A stretch of 64,000 bases of DNA from Cerasibacillus sp036516575 (GTDB taxonomy: Bacteria; Bacillota; Bacilli; Bacillales; Amphibacillaceae), in NCBI RefSeq assembly GCF_036516575.1, contig NZ_DATBTY010000018.1, positions 58,259-122,258 of the forward strand, read 5' to 3'. This document shows positions 54,648 to 63,806 of the stretch, piece after piece (position 1 is the stretch's first letter; each line of letters opens with the position of its first letter). The translations under genes were made by a program, and so were the position numbers. The notes below the pieces were generated by a model. The model was not told where the DNA came from, ran no database searches, and worked only from the letters and a program-made list of their open reading frames with translations.

Positions 54648-55415
54648 CTAAAACGGAAACTGATTTAACCACATTCCACCATCCATCGTCACAACTTCTC
54701 CGTTGATATAGGCGGCGTCTTCGGATAATAGAAAATATGCGAGCCCTGCAATTTCTTCCGGTGTACCGAAGCGCTTCAATGGGACAGATTGTCGTGTGCG
54801 CTCAGCCATTTTTTCAGACAGCATGAGTTTGTCCGCTCCACCTGTACGCTCAATTGGACCAGGAGCGATGGCATTGACACGAACGCCGTAACGACCACCC
54901 CACTCAACCGCCAATGTGCGTGTTAAACTTAACACACCAGCCTTAGCTGCTGCGCTATGTATGACACCAGCCCCTGCATCCCAAGCATAGGTGGCGACCA
55001 TGTTTAAAATCGATCCTTTCTTGTTCTCGTCAATCCAATATTTTCCGACACGTTGACTACAATAAAACGTTCCATTCAATACGATATCAATAACAGCATT
55101 CCATCCGTTGACTGACAGGTCTTCGGCTTTCACAATGAAGTTACCAGCTGCATTATTAACCAGATGATCAATCGTGCCGAACTCAGCTACTGTCTCTTCT
55201 ACCATGCGGTCAACATCAGCAATATTACGAACATCCATAACGATTGATAGCACTTTTCCTTTCGCTGTTTTTTCAAGCTCTTCTTTCGTCGCCAGCAACC
55301 TTTCTTCATTTCGCCCTGTTATGGCAACATTCGCTCCCATGTCGGCAAACTTCTTTGCCATTGCTTTCCCCATACCACTCGATCCACCTGTTACGATAAC
55401 AACTTCACCTTTCAT
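54648..55415 (-). CDS. fadH: 2,4-dienoyl-CoA reductase-like short-chain dehydrogenase
   Basis: 255 residues, SDR fold. NAD(P) motif VTGGSSGMGKAMA, NNAAGNF, and VRVNAIAPGPIERTGG are typical of bacterial FadH (formerly YkuF). The usual Tyr-x3-Lys is replaced by SAAAKAGVLSL, where Ala stands at the Tyr place; dienoyl-CoA reductases of this type differ there from other SDRs. It would reduce 2,4-dienoyl-CoA intermediates during unsaturated fatty-acid breakdown. The start MKGEVVIV has GGGAGGG 8 bases upstream. The FadR box lies 16 bases before the start codon. Confidence 0.9.
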   Translation of the reverse strand: MKGEVVIVTGGSSGMGKAMAKKFADMGANVAITGRNEERLLATKEELEKTAKGKVLSIVMDVRNIADVDRMVEETVAEFGTIDHLVNNAAGNFIVKAEDLSVNGWNAVIDIVLNGTFYCSQRVGKYWIDENKKGSILNMVATYAWDAGAGVIHSAAAKAGVLSLTRTLAVEWGGRYGVRVNAIAPGPIERTGGADKLMLSEKMAERTRQSVPLKRFGTPEEIAGLAYFLLSEDAAYINGEVVTMDGGMWLNQFPF

Positions 55416-55430
55416 CGTAAACACCCTCCC

Positions 55431-55449
55431 TGAATGAGTAATCATTCAT
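55431..55449 (-). promoter_or_regulatory. FadR box upstream of fadH
   Basis: TGAATGAGTAATCATTCAT, identical over 19 bases to the box at 53256-53274. On the minus strand it lies between a TATAAA-like -10 (near 55450) and the ribosome binding site, so a bound repressor would block transcription. Confidence 0.85.
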
Positions 55450-55787
55450 TTTATAGTCAAAAATATTGAATCTGTACTTCTAATTCATCAATTTGCATTG
55501 TATGCGTTTACATCATTATAATTGGAATTGTTTAAAAAATCAATTGTATAGTAGCTTTATTGGATGGGAGTCGTTAACCTTTTCTAATAAATCTAAGTGA
55601 CCAGCCAATAGTAAATTGGATTTTCTTTTCTCATTAAAAAATGATAGATATTTCTGCAAACTTCTATTATAACTTGTTGCAAGACAACATTTATGTGCAC
55701 ACTTGAACTGGACGAACGAAATAAGGGAAGTGTAAAAATAAAAGATGTCATTTTTATATTAATTATGCATAATCCCGGGGGAAAATT

Positions 55788-56221
55788 ATTACTAAACTTG
55801 AAGCAAGCATTACCTGTATTAAAAAATACTATCTTAATGGCTATATTGCTCTAAGTGAAAATACAGATCATAAAATAAAACAGACATTAACAGGTTCTGG
55901 CTACATCGTCTACACTGTAGAAAAAAAAGGTGCCGCATAGGCGAGAAGAGATATACTCCGACTGGTCAAAGATTCACCACATCATTATTTTCATTACAGT
56001 GACCTTGAACGAATGGTGACATGGTGTCTTTCTCACCCTGATGAATTAGAGGTAATTAAAAAAGTAATCCCTAAGTATGATTATTTAATTATTGGCAGAA
56101 CGACAAAGCCTTTCACACTCATCCTGAAGCATGGGTAGAAACTGAAAAGATAACGAACAAGATTTTTTCTTTAGCATTTGGTTCTGAAAATATTGGTGTA
56201 ACAGCAGGTTCTTTTGACTAA
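55788..56221 (+). pseudogene. Decayed gene with in-frame stop and frameshift
   Basis: A frame starting near ATTACTAAACTTGAAGC reads LEASITCIKKYYLNGYIALS..., meets TAG at 55938, continues ARRDILRLVKDSPHHYFHYSDLERMVTW...YDYLIIGRTTKP, then shifts frame near 56110 to FHTHPEAWVETEKITNKIFSLAFG and ends with TAA at 56219-56221. The parts join into one coherent protein of about 145 residues, so this is a broken gene. The HYSDLERMVTWCLSHPDEL stretch looks like a nucleotide-sugar or phosphatase-like unknown family; I cannot name it. No intact start codon was seen. Confidence 0.65.
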
Positions 56222-56380
56222 ATAAATCAAGTTTATTAAAATTCATATCGCATTCAAAGGCACCTATGACTGATGCAGAGTGGTCTATATCCCCACCACC
56301 TCTGCTCCAAGTATAGACTATATATCTTTTATTAATCCATTGTTCATGTACTAGGACTTATAATTAAAGTACCAAAATAT

Positions 56381-56423
56381 AAAACATAAGGAAAAGGACT
56401 TCAAACCTTTTTCCCTATGTTTT
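56381..56423 (-). terminator. Terminator of the peptidase operon
   Basis: AAAACATAAGGAAAAGG pairs with CCTTTTTCCCTATGTTTT (a few mismatches). On the minus strand it ends in TTTTATATTTT. It lies just downstream of the S9 peptidase stop. Confidence 0.75.
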
Positions 56424-56450
56424 GTAAATCAACTTTTACTCTCTACCTTT

Positions 56451-58739
56451 TTATAAAGGGTATTCTTGTGGAGGGTCTACACCTAATAAATGTTTAACAA
56501 AGAAATCCCACTTTTTCCTTATGAAATATAAGTTAAATAATAAAATATGATACTCATTTGGCATAAAGACAAAATCAAAATCTTTATTTTCTTTAATTAG
56601 CGCGTCAATTAAGCGAATTGTTTGTGAGATATGCACGTTATCATCAAGATCACCATGGGCAAGTAATAATTTTCCTTGTAATCGGTGAGCTAACTTTGTG
56701 TTATCTTGCTTTTGATAAACGTCTTCTTCATACAAACCGTTATACCGTTCTACCCATGCAGCATTATACAGTCTTTGATCATGATTTCCCGACGCTGATA
56801 CACCAACCTTATAAAAATCTGGATATTCAAACATAGCACGAACAGTTGCATATCCACCACCAGAAAATCCCCACACTCCGACACGTTCTAAGTCCAGATA
56901 TGGATAACTCTTTCCCAATTCTTTTATGACATGTACATGATCTTTAAGTCCGGAACAAGCTTGTAAGTTTTGATATGAATAATCATGAAAAGCCTTATTT
57001 CTTTGTGGCGTTCCAATTCCATCAATCATCACCCCGACGAAACCCAACTGTGCTAATGATTGCAATCCACCCAGTGGGTCAGCGAACGAATTGGTCCATG
57101 TAAAACGTTTCGGCGTATGAAGTGTTTGTGGTCCACCATATGCATAATCTATCATTGGATACGACTGCTCTTCATCTAATTCAGAGGGGAGAATCATTAA
57201 CCCATATATGTCATACGATTCATCTTCTGATAGGACTTTTATTGGTTTTGGGATAACATACCCCTTCTCTAACAAGCGAGAAATATCTGCTTCCGCTACT
57301 TTTCTAACAAATCTTCCATCAACATTTCGTAAAACGGTATGCGGTGGCAAATCAATACGTGAATAGACATCAATAAAATAATCATTATCTGGTGAAAGAT
57401 AGACCTCATGATCAGCATCTTCTGGTGTAAGTAATGTTAAGTCGGTACCGTCTAAACGCACGCGATACAAATGCTCGAAATAAGGATCTCTACCTTTTTC
57501 CTTACCACCAGCTGTGAAATAGACCCATTCATTTTCGGAATCAACAGCAATTAATCTTCTAACTACCCAATGACCAGAAGTTAATGGGCGAATTAATGTC
57601 CCTGTCGACAAATCATGTAAGTATAAATGTGACCAGCCACTCTTTTCAGAATGCCAAATAAACTGATTTCGTTCTTCTAGTAAAGCATGGTTAAATGCAT
57701 AGTCTTTATATCCATCCATTACTTCAAAAGAGTCAAGGAATAAAAATGTAGCATTCCTTTCTTCCAATAACTGTTTAACTTCAAAGGTATTCGCATCAAC
57801 TACATATAATGTTACCGTTTTAAAATCGCGACTTAATCGTGGTATAAACAGATAGTCACTATTTTTTGACCATAAAAGTTTTTTATAGTCCTCTGTAAAT
57901 GGTGGAGTAAAGTTTATATACATTTCTGGTATATCAAGTGATTGACATGTTTTAGTTTTCATATCACATAAATATAACTGAACAACTGGAACATATTCAT
58001 CACCAGGCAAATGATAACGATATGAATAATGTCTTGGTCTTAAATCATCTTCATCATTTGTAACCGATTGAATAACATCAAGCGTTCGCACCCGGCGCTG
58101 ATCCAATTTATACGTTAATATTTTCTCGGAATTCGGTGACCATAGAATCCCTGGTTTTAGCTTTTCATTATGAATGATATTATAGACCGCTCGGTTATTG
58201 GATTCAGGATGGGAGCCATAATCAAAGTATGGCTCCCCATCATGAGTAAGCTGAATCTCTTCATGAGTTGTTAAATCCTCAATATATACATTATAATCTT
58301 TTATATAGGCGACATAATGCCCATTTGGAGACGTTATGCTATCTTCTAAGGCTCTTACATTTTCTTTTTCCACAGAAAATGTATCTGCTGTGATATTATA
58401 TGAATAATTTGTCAAATCAATTTGAAAAGTGACCTCTTTATCTATTAAACAAAAATTTAAACGTTCTTTTGGAAAAGATTCGACTGTCAAGTCTTTCTTA
58501 GCAACCCGATTAAACGACTGAATAAAATCAGTATAGTTAAAAACTATGTCCTTTTCGCCTGTTTCATACGCCATGACGTAAACATAAGTCACAACTTTAT
58601 CATCTTCCATATGTTCTAACAAATACCAAAAATGGGAGCGATCAATCCAATATGGTGTTATGTCTCCATTTAATACGTCATCCTTTGTATATTCTGGAAT
58701 TAATTGCTTTGCCTTCCTATATTTTTCCATCATTTTCAT
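56451..58739 (-). CDS. S9 family peptidase (dipeptidyl-peptidase IV / prolyl oligopeptidase type)
   Basis: 762 residues. A beta-propeller-like N-terminal part with DPP4-type repeats (SPNGHYVAYIKDYNVYIEDL, GILWSPNSEKILTYKLDQ) and an alpha/beta hydrolase C-terminal domain: catalytic Ser in WGFSGGGYATVRAM, Asp in GDLDDNVHISQT and His in PNEYHILL. No signal peptide, so it is cytoplasmic. It should split peptides imported by the ABC system encoded upstream. Start ATG at 58739 behind GGGGG; ATGs at the third and fourth codons are alternatives. It is the last gene of the operon, 19 bases after the M14 gene. Confidence 0.9.
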   Translation of the reverse strand: MKMMEKYRKAKQLIPEYTKDDVLNGDITPYWIDRSHFWYLLEHMEDDKVVTYVYVMAYETGEKDIVFNYTDFIQSFNRVAKKDLTVESFPKERLNFCLIDKEVTFQIDLTNYSYNITADTFSVEKENVRALEDSITSPNGHYVAYIKDYNVYIEDLTTHEEIQLTHDGEPYFDYGSHPESNNRAVYNIIHNEKLKPGILWSPNSEKILTYKLDQRRVRTLDVIQSVTNDEDDLRPRHYSYRYHLPGDEYVPVVQLYLCDMKTKTCQSLDIPEMYINFTPPFTEDYKKLLWSKNSDYLFIPRLSRDFKTVTLYVVDANTFEVKQLLEERNATFLFLDSFEVMDGYKDYAFNHALLEERNQFIWHSEKSGWSHLYLHDLSTGTLIRPLTSGHWVVRRLIAVDSENEWVYFTAGGKEKGRDPYFEHLYRVRLDGTDLTLLTPEDADHEVYLSPDNDYFIDVYSRIDLPPHTVLRNVDGRFVRKVAEADISRLLEKGYVIPKPIKVLSEDESYDIYGLMILPSELDEEQSYPMIDYAYGGPQTLHTPKRFTWTNSFADPLGGLQSLAQLGFVGVMIDGIGTPQRNKAFHDYSYQNLQACSGLKDHVHVIKELGKSYPYLDLERVGVWGFSGGGYATVRAMFEYPDFYKVGVSASGNHDQRLYNAAWVERYNGLYEEDVYQKQDNTKLAHRLQGKLLLAHGDLDDNVHISQTIRLIDALIKENKDFDFVFMPNEYHILLFNLYFIRKKWDFFVKHLLGVDPPQEYPL

Positions 58740-58758
58740 GATACCCCCATTGTTCTAA

Positions 58759-60150
58759 TTAACCTTTTAACTTTCTATTCGCTACGATTAAACCACATTC
58801 AACTTGGATTTTAACTAGTTTCTGAATAGGAATAACCTCATAATCCATATTTTCTTCTAACCAATCTGAGTTTTCTTTTAATCTACGAGAAGCTTCTTTT
58901 TGAACGTTAGCTAATTTCTCCATGACTTCTTTATCATAGTCACCTTGTTCTTTCAGTTTTTCCATCTCAAATTCTGCTGTTCTCATAACAAGTCCGATAC
59001 TTAATCCGTTGTAAAAGCGTGCCACTACTAAGTTATCGAATACTTCCGAGACTGTCGCTTTTCTTGCAAATTCTTCTTGTTCTGACCACTTTTTCTTCGC
59101 TTGTGCACTTGATTGGCTATTTTCAATCATTTGTTCAACAAGCAATGGGAACGGATTGCCTTTCGTTAAATATGGTCTGATTTGTTCTAATAATTGATCC
59201 ATCGCAGTATAATGTTTCACACTGAATTCTATGTTTTTTAAAATAGCTTCACGGCGTGTCATATCCGATTCACTTAAGTCTTCGATTTTCTTATCAAAAA
59301 AGTAAGGTAGCTCCGTTAAAATTGTCACACAATCATTATATTGACTCGCATAACCGTTACTACTTGTCCCGCAATCTATATGTTCTGCTGGATTAACATC
59401 TGTAAATCTCTCTAGGTAATCATATTCCTCTTCAATTCCTAACATACGGTAGATTGAAGGTGAAAACTCTTCCACAGCTGGTGATTCTGGCTCACCGAGA
59501 TGTAATGACACCCCTTGTCTCAATGCAGCTTCACGTAATTCATCATAAATATCTTCAAATTCATGCGTAATGTACCAATATGCTCCACCGAAACCAGCGT
59601 TGTGTAATGAATAAAGGAATTCTGGTTTTGTTTCACGAATCACTTTCATAATTGCTTCTGTTTCTGGCATTGGATCATTGAATTTCAAGTTTTTATATTC
59701 AATCGGGAACGTCCACTCTACTTGCTCAATACTTCCAGGACGAAAGAAATTCTTCGTATAATTGTAGACGTTAAAAGGTCCCTTAAACCATTTTTCATTT
59801 AGACGAGTGCCATCTGGGTCGACACACTTCATAAAGTACCATGTATAACCTGTCGCTTTTCTAAATCCTTCATTTTCAGCTAAAGCACGTGATAAATATT
59901 CAATCATCATGGCGCCAATTGGTTCGTTAGGATGCGGTAGAGCGAAGCAAAGCGCGTTTTTCTCACCGTCACCAATTTTCGAACAAAGAATCGGATGACC
60001 TTTACGTGAACGTCCTGCCTCGAATACTTCAACAACATCTGGATACTCATTTGCAAGTTGCCATGTACTTTCATCTAACTCATCAACAGTTAGAAAACTA
60101 TCATATTCAGGAACTTGATCAACAATTTTTCTTATTAAATTTAAATCCAT
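58759..60150 (-). CDS. M14 family zinc carboxypeptidase
   Basis: 463 residues. The metal site HPNEPIGAMM (H-x2-E) near residue 74 and the third ligand His in YSLHNAGFGG are intact, and a late Glu lies in VTILTELPYF. No signal peptide, so it should act on peptides inside the cell, in line with the preceding transporter genes. The ATG at 60150 (MDLNLIRK) lies 8 bases after AGGAG; a GTG three codons earlier is inside that site. It lies between the solute-binding protein and the S9 peptidase genes. Confidence 0.88.
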   Translation of the reverse strand: MDLNLIRKIVDQVPEYDSFLTVDELDESTWQLANEYPDVVEVFEAGRSRKGHPILCSKIGDGEKNALCFALPHPNEPIGAMMIEYLSRALAENEGFRKATGYTWYFMKCVDPDGTRLNEKWFKGPFNVYNYTKNFFRPGSIEQVEWTFPIEYKNLKFNDPMPETEAIMKVIRETKPEFLYSLHNAGFGGAYWYITHEFEDIYDELREAALRQGVSLHLGEPESPAVEEFSPSIYRMLGIEEEYDYLERFTDVNPAEHIDCGTSSNGYASQYNDCVTILTELPYFFDKKIEDLSESDMTRREAILKNIEFSVKHYTAMDQLLEQIRPYLTKGNPFPLLVEQMIENSQSSAQAKKKWSEQEEFARKATVSEVFDNLVVARFYNGLSIGLVMRTAEFEMEKLKEQGDYDKEVMEKLANVQKEASRRLKENSDWLEENMDYEVIPIQKLVKIQVECGLIVANRKLKG

Positions 60151-60203
60151 TGCTTTCACTCCTAGTAAATTTTTTATCTATTTAAATGGATATAGTGCAT
60201 AGA

Positions 60204-61790
60204 TTATTTATCAATCCAAATGTATGTGAATTCAGTAAAACCTGTTTTATCAATATATTCTTTTGACATTGGATGACCTTTAATATAGTTGTGATATGGT
60301 TGTACAGAAATCCACTCTGATAACGGAAGCATTGGTATGTCCTCTACAATATATTTCTGAGCTTCTTTGTAATATGGTCCACTTTCTTCCAATGTTGCTT
60401 GCGCTGTCGCATTTGTTAATGCTTCATCTACTTTTTTGTTTTCATAGTTATAAATATTCATAGACCCTTCAGAAGTAAATCTACCAACTAATGCACCTGG
60501 TCCAGGGCCTTGATAACCCGCTAGAAGGGACATCTCATAGTTTTTGCTATCCCAAACTTTGTCACTCCATGCAGCAGATTCCATAATATTAATGGATACA
60601 TCAATTCCTACTTCTGCTAGATTTTCGCGAATAACAGTTGCAATATCTTCAAATGGCTCTCCACTAAAGACGTCGATTTTTGTTGAAAAATAAATGCCTT
60701 CTGAATCAGCTTTATAACCCGCTTCCTCTAGTAATTGCTTCGCTTTTTCAACATCACGTCCTGGAAAAACATCATCTGTATTTAACGCTTCTTTAAAAGC
60801 TGGGACCATGGCAGTTGTTGATTCTTCCCCAATTCCTTTTAAAGCTTTTTGAATAATTTCTTGTTTATCAATTCCATATGCTACTGCTTGCCTTACTTTT
60901 AAATCAGAAAACGTCTTATCCTTTAAATTAAAAGCTAGTTGAAAACGTGTTGGCCATACCGCTTCTCCATAGTCTAATTGTGGATTATTTTTAAACCCTT
61001 CCATTTCTGCAAACGGTGGTGAAATTCCTAAAATATCTAGTTCGCCATTATTAAGCGCTTGAATAGCTGTATTTGCATCAGGAATAATAGAGAATACCAC
61101 TCGATCAATTAATGGTACATCGCCCCAATAATCTTCATTTCTCTCTAGTGTAATACTAACCCCTTTATCATGTTCAACAAATTTGAAAGGACCTGTTCCA
61201 ACCGGTTGATGGTTAGCCGGATTTGTTGTCCAGTCTGTACCTTCATAAATATGTTTCGGCATAATGAAAATACCATACCATGACAACGTACCAATCAATG
61301 ATGAATCCTTACGATCCAAATGGAAGACTACCGTGTTTTCATCTGGCGTCGTTATTTCTTTAACAGCTTTTAAAGATCCTGAAGCTTGTCCATTTTCTTT
61401 AATAATTGTATCGAATGTAAACTTAACATCCTCAGAGCTAAATGGTTCACCATCATGCCATTTAACACTTTCTTGTAAATGAAACGTCACCTCTAAACCA
61501 TCTTTAGATATTTCATATTCTTTCGCTAAATCAGGAAGCACTTCTTGATTATTATTTAATTTTAACAAACGGTTAAAAATGTTTTGATGTATCGCATAAG
61601 CATCATCGTCTCCTTTAGCATTTGGATTAAAGTCTAATGGATCACCCGACAATCCGACAATAACTGTACCACCTTCTTTAGGTTTATCACTTCCACCACT
61701 TTTATTAATATCCGAATTTGTATTGTCTCCACTACAAGCAACTAGAACTAGGGCTATGATTAACATAAATGGAATGAGAAATTTTTTCAT
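60204..61790 (-). CDS. Oligopeptide ABC transporter substrate-binding lipoprotein
   Basis: 528 residues. Signal peptide MKKFLIPFMLIIALVLVAC with lipobox LVAC, then a family 5 solute-binding domain: EITTPDENTVVFHLD, PVGTGPFKFVEHDKG, KVRQAVAYGIDKQEIIQKAL. It collects peptides (or similar solutes) for the OppBCDF-type pump. AAAGGAG lies upstream of the ATG. Gene order permease, OppD, OppF, then this protein, then peptidases, is consistent with one operon. Confidence 0.92.
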   Translation of the reverse strand: MKKFLIPFMLIIALVLVACSGDNTNSDINKSGGSDKPKEGGTVIVGLSGDPLDFNPNAKGDDDAYAIHQNIFNRLLKLNNNQEVLPDLAKEYEISKDGLEVTFHLQESVKWHDGEPFSSEDVKFTFDTIIKENGQASGSLKAVKEITTPDENTVVFHLDRKDSSLIGTLSWYGIFIMPKHIYEGTDWTTNPANHQPVGTGPFKFVEHDKGVSITLERNEDYWGDVPLIDRVVFSIIPDANTAIQALNNGELDILGISPPFAEMEGFKNNPQLDYGEAVWPTRFQLAFNLKDKTFSDLKVRQAVAYGIDKQEIIQKALKGIGEESTTAMVPAFKEALNTDDVFPGRDVEKAKQLLEEAGYKADSEGIYFSTKIDVFSGEPFEDIATVIRENLAEVGIDVSINIMESAAWSDKVWDSKNYEMSLLAGYQGPGPGALVGRFTSEGSMNIYNYENKKVDEALTNATAQATLEESGPYYKEAQKYIVEDIPMLPLSEWISVQPYHNYIKGHPMSKEYIDKTGFTEFTYIWIDK

Positions 61791-61840
61791 CGTGTTATTC
61801 TCCTTTAATCCTTTGTTGTTTTATAAATATTCCTTGCTAC

Positions 61841-62830
61841 TTACTTTACAAAATGACATGATGCTCGATGATGATTGGTAATTGATTGATGCTTCGGATG
61901 CTTGCTAAGGCATACGTCCTGTACCATATAACATCTTGGTGCAAAGTAACATCCCGGACCATGATCAATAGGCGTTGGGGGTTCACCTGATATCGTGATC
62001 GCTTCATTTTCCTTCATATCAATGGAGGCGCTATTAGATAACAATACTTTCGTATATGGATGACTTGTTCTTTCAACTAGATCTTCCGCCAACCCGTATT
62101 CAACAACTTCCCCTAAATACATGACGGCGATTTTATCAGAAATATAGCTTGTTGTATTAATATCATGACTGATAAAAATAAGGGCTGTATTGTTTGCTTC
62201 TGTTAATTTTTTTAATAACTTAATAATTCCTGCTCTTACTGATACGTCTAACATCGATACTGCTTCATCTGCAATTAAGATTTCTGGCTCTAGTAACATT
62301 GCGCGTAAGATTGATATTCTCTGTAATTGCCCTCCTGATAGTTCATGGGGATACCGTGACATATATTTATGCGAAGGCTTTAGCCCCACCTCCTCTAATG
62401 CGTCAGCAATCATTTTCAAACGTTCTTCTTTAGATGATCCAATTTGATGGAGTTTTAATGTTCTTAATAGAACAGTCGCTATTGTATTTCGCGGATCAAA
62501 TGAATCGAATGGATTTTGAAAAATAATTTGTACTTTCCTTCTAAATTCAAGTTGATTTCTTTTATAGAGTTCATGACTTGGAACACCGTTGATTAATATT
62601 TCACCAGCAGTCGGTTCTTCTAAGAGCATTAATAATTTACCTAATGTTGATTTTCCACAACCTGATTCACCGATTACTCCAAGAATTTCTCCTGCATTCA
62701 CATCAAGATTAATTCCATCTACGGCTTTAACAAATTTCTTTTCAGATTTGAATCGACTGTTTTTTACTGGTACGCGCGTTTCGTACCATTTTTTTACATT
62801 TTTCATTTGTAATATAGCTTCTACTCCCAT
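61841..62830 (-). CDS. Oligopeptide ABC transporter ATPase, OppF type
   Basis: 329 residues. Walker A GVIGESGCGKST, signature ELSGGQLQRISI, Walker B EILIADEAVSML and C-terminal PGCYFAPRCYMVQDVC (the Cys-rich oligopeptide-transport extension). It energises uptake with its OppD partner. The ATG follows the OppD stop codon directly, with GGGGGTGATTAA as binding site. Operon member. Confidence 0.93.
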   Translation of the reverse strand: MGVEAILQMKNVKKWYETRVPVKNSRFKSEKKFVKAVDGINLDVNAGEILGVIGESGCGKSTLGKLLMLLEEPTAGEILINGVPSHELYKRNQLEFRRKVQIIFQNPFDSFDPRNTIATVLLRTLKLHQIGSSKEERLKMIADALEEVGLKPSHKYMSRYPHELSGGQLQRISILRAMLLEPEILIADEAVSMLDVSVRAGIIKLLKKLTEANNTALIFISHDINTTSYISDKIAVMYLGEVVEYGLAEDLVERTSHPYTKVLLSNSASIDMKENEAITISGEPPTPIDHGPGCYFAPRCYMVQDVCLSKHPKHQSITNHHRASCHFVK

Positions 62831-63790
62831 TTAATCACCCCCTAACATATGACAAGCTGCTGTGCGGTTATTATCAAACATCTTATTTGATGGCTTTTCC
62901 TTAAAACATATATCTGAACTTATTGAACATCTCGGTGCGAATATACATCCTTTATGTTCTTGGGATAAATCTGGTAAAGACCCCGGAATACCATGAATAT
63001 CTTTGTTTTTATTAGAAGCTGATGCGAATGAGTTAATCAGTCCTTTCGTATATGGATGTTTCGGAGCTGACAACACATCTTCCACTAAACCGACTTCAAC
63101 AATATGTCCTGCATACATAACAGCCACCTTCTTACATGCGGTCGCAACGACGGACATATCGTGCGTTATCATAATACGCGTAATTTTTAATCTTTCCTCT
63201 AATTCTTTTAGTTCTTCTAATATTTGTCGTTCTGTGACGACATCGAGTGCTGTCGTTGCTTCATCTAAAATAAGCACTTCCGGATTATGAATAAGACCTA
63301 ATGCAATAGATACACGTTGCATCATTCCACCTGACAATTCGTGTGGATATAAGTTATATACACGTTCAGGTAAATTAACGACTTTCAATAATTCTATAAT
63401 TCTCGTCTTTGCTTCCTCCACTGTGGCATTCTTTTCATGTAATAAATAAACATCAGCTAATTGATTACCAATTTTATGAACTGGACTTAGAGCATTCATC
63501 GATTTCTGAAAGACAACTGCAACTTCTGTCCAACGTAGATATTTCAATTGTTCTGGTGACTTACCAACAAGGTTTTCATGTTTATAACAAATCTCTCCAT
63601 CTACTTTTGCACTGTTAGGTAATAGATTTAAAATAGCCATCGCTAATGTTGATTTTCCTGAACCCGATTCACCAACAATACCGATTGTGTCATTTTCTTC
63701 AATATCTAAGGAAACATTATTAACAGCTTTAACAGCTTTGTTCTCTGTCTTAAATGTCACATTTAAATTCCGAATTGATAGTACTGGCAT
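62831..63790 (-). CDS. Oligopeptide ABC transporter ATPase, OppD type
   Basis: 319 residues. Walker A GIVGESGSGKST, signature HELSGGMMQRVSIA, Walker B VLILDEATTALD, switch ITHDMSVVA and C-terminal GCIFAPRCSISSDIC extension. GGGGGTTACAGCTT lies before the ATG. It follows the OppC-type permease by 16 bases and is coupled to the OppF gene. Confidence 0.93.
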   Translation of the reverse strand: MPVLSIRNLNVTFKTENKAVKAVNNVSLDIEENDTIGIVGESGSGKSTLAMAILNLLPNSAKVDGEICYKHENLVGKSPEQLKYLRWTEVAVVFQKSMNALSPVHKIGNQLADVYLLHEKNATVEEAKTRIIELLKVVNLPERVYNLYPHELSGGMMQRVSIALGLIHNPEVLILDEATTALDVVTERQILEELKELEERLKITRIMITHDMSVVATACKKVAVMYAGHIVEVGLVEDVLSAPKHPYTKGLINSFASASNKNKDIHGIPGSLPDLSQEHKGCIFAPRCSISSDICFKEKPSNKMFDNNRTAACHMLGGD

Positions 63791-63806
63791 AAGCTGTAAC
63801 CCCCAA

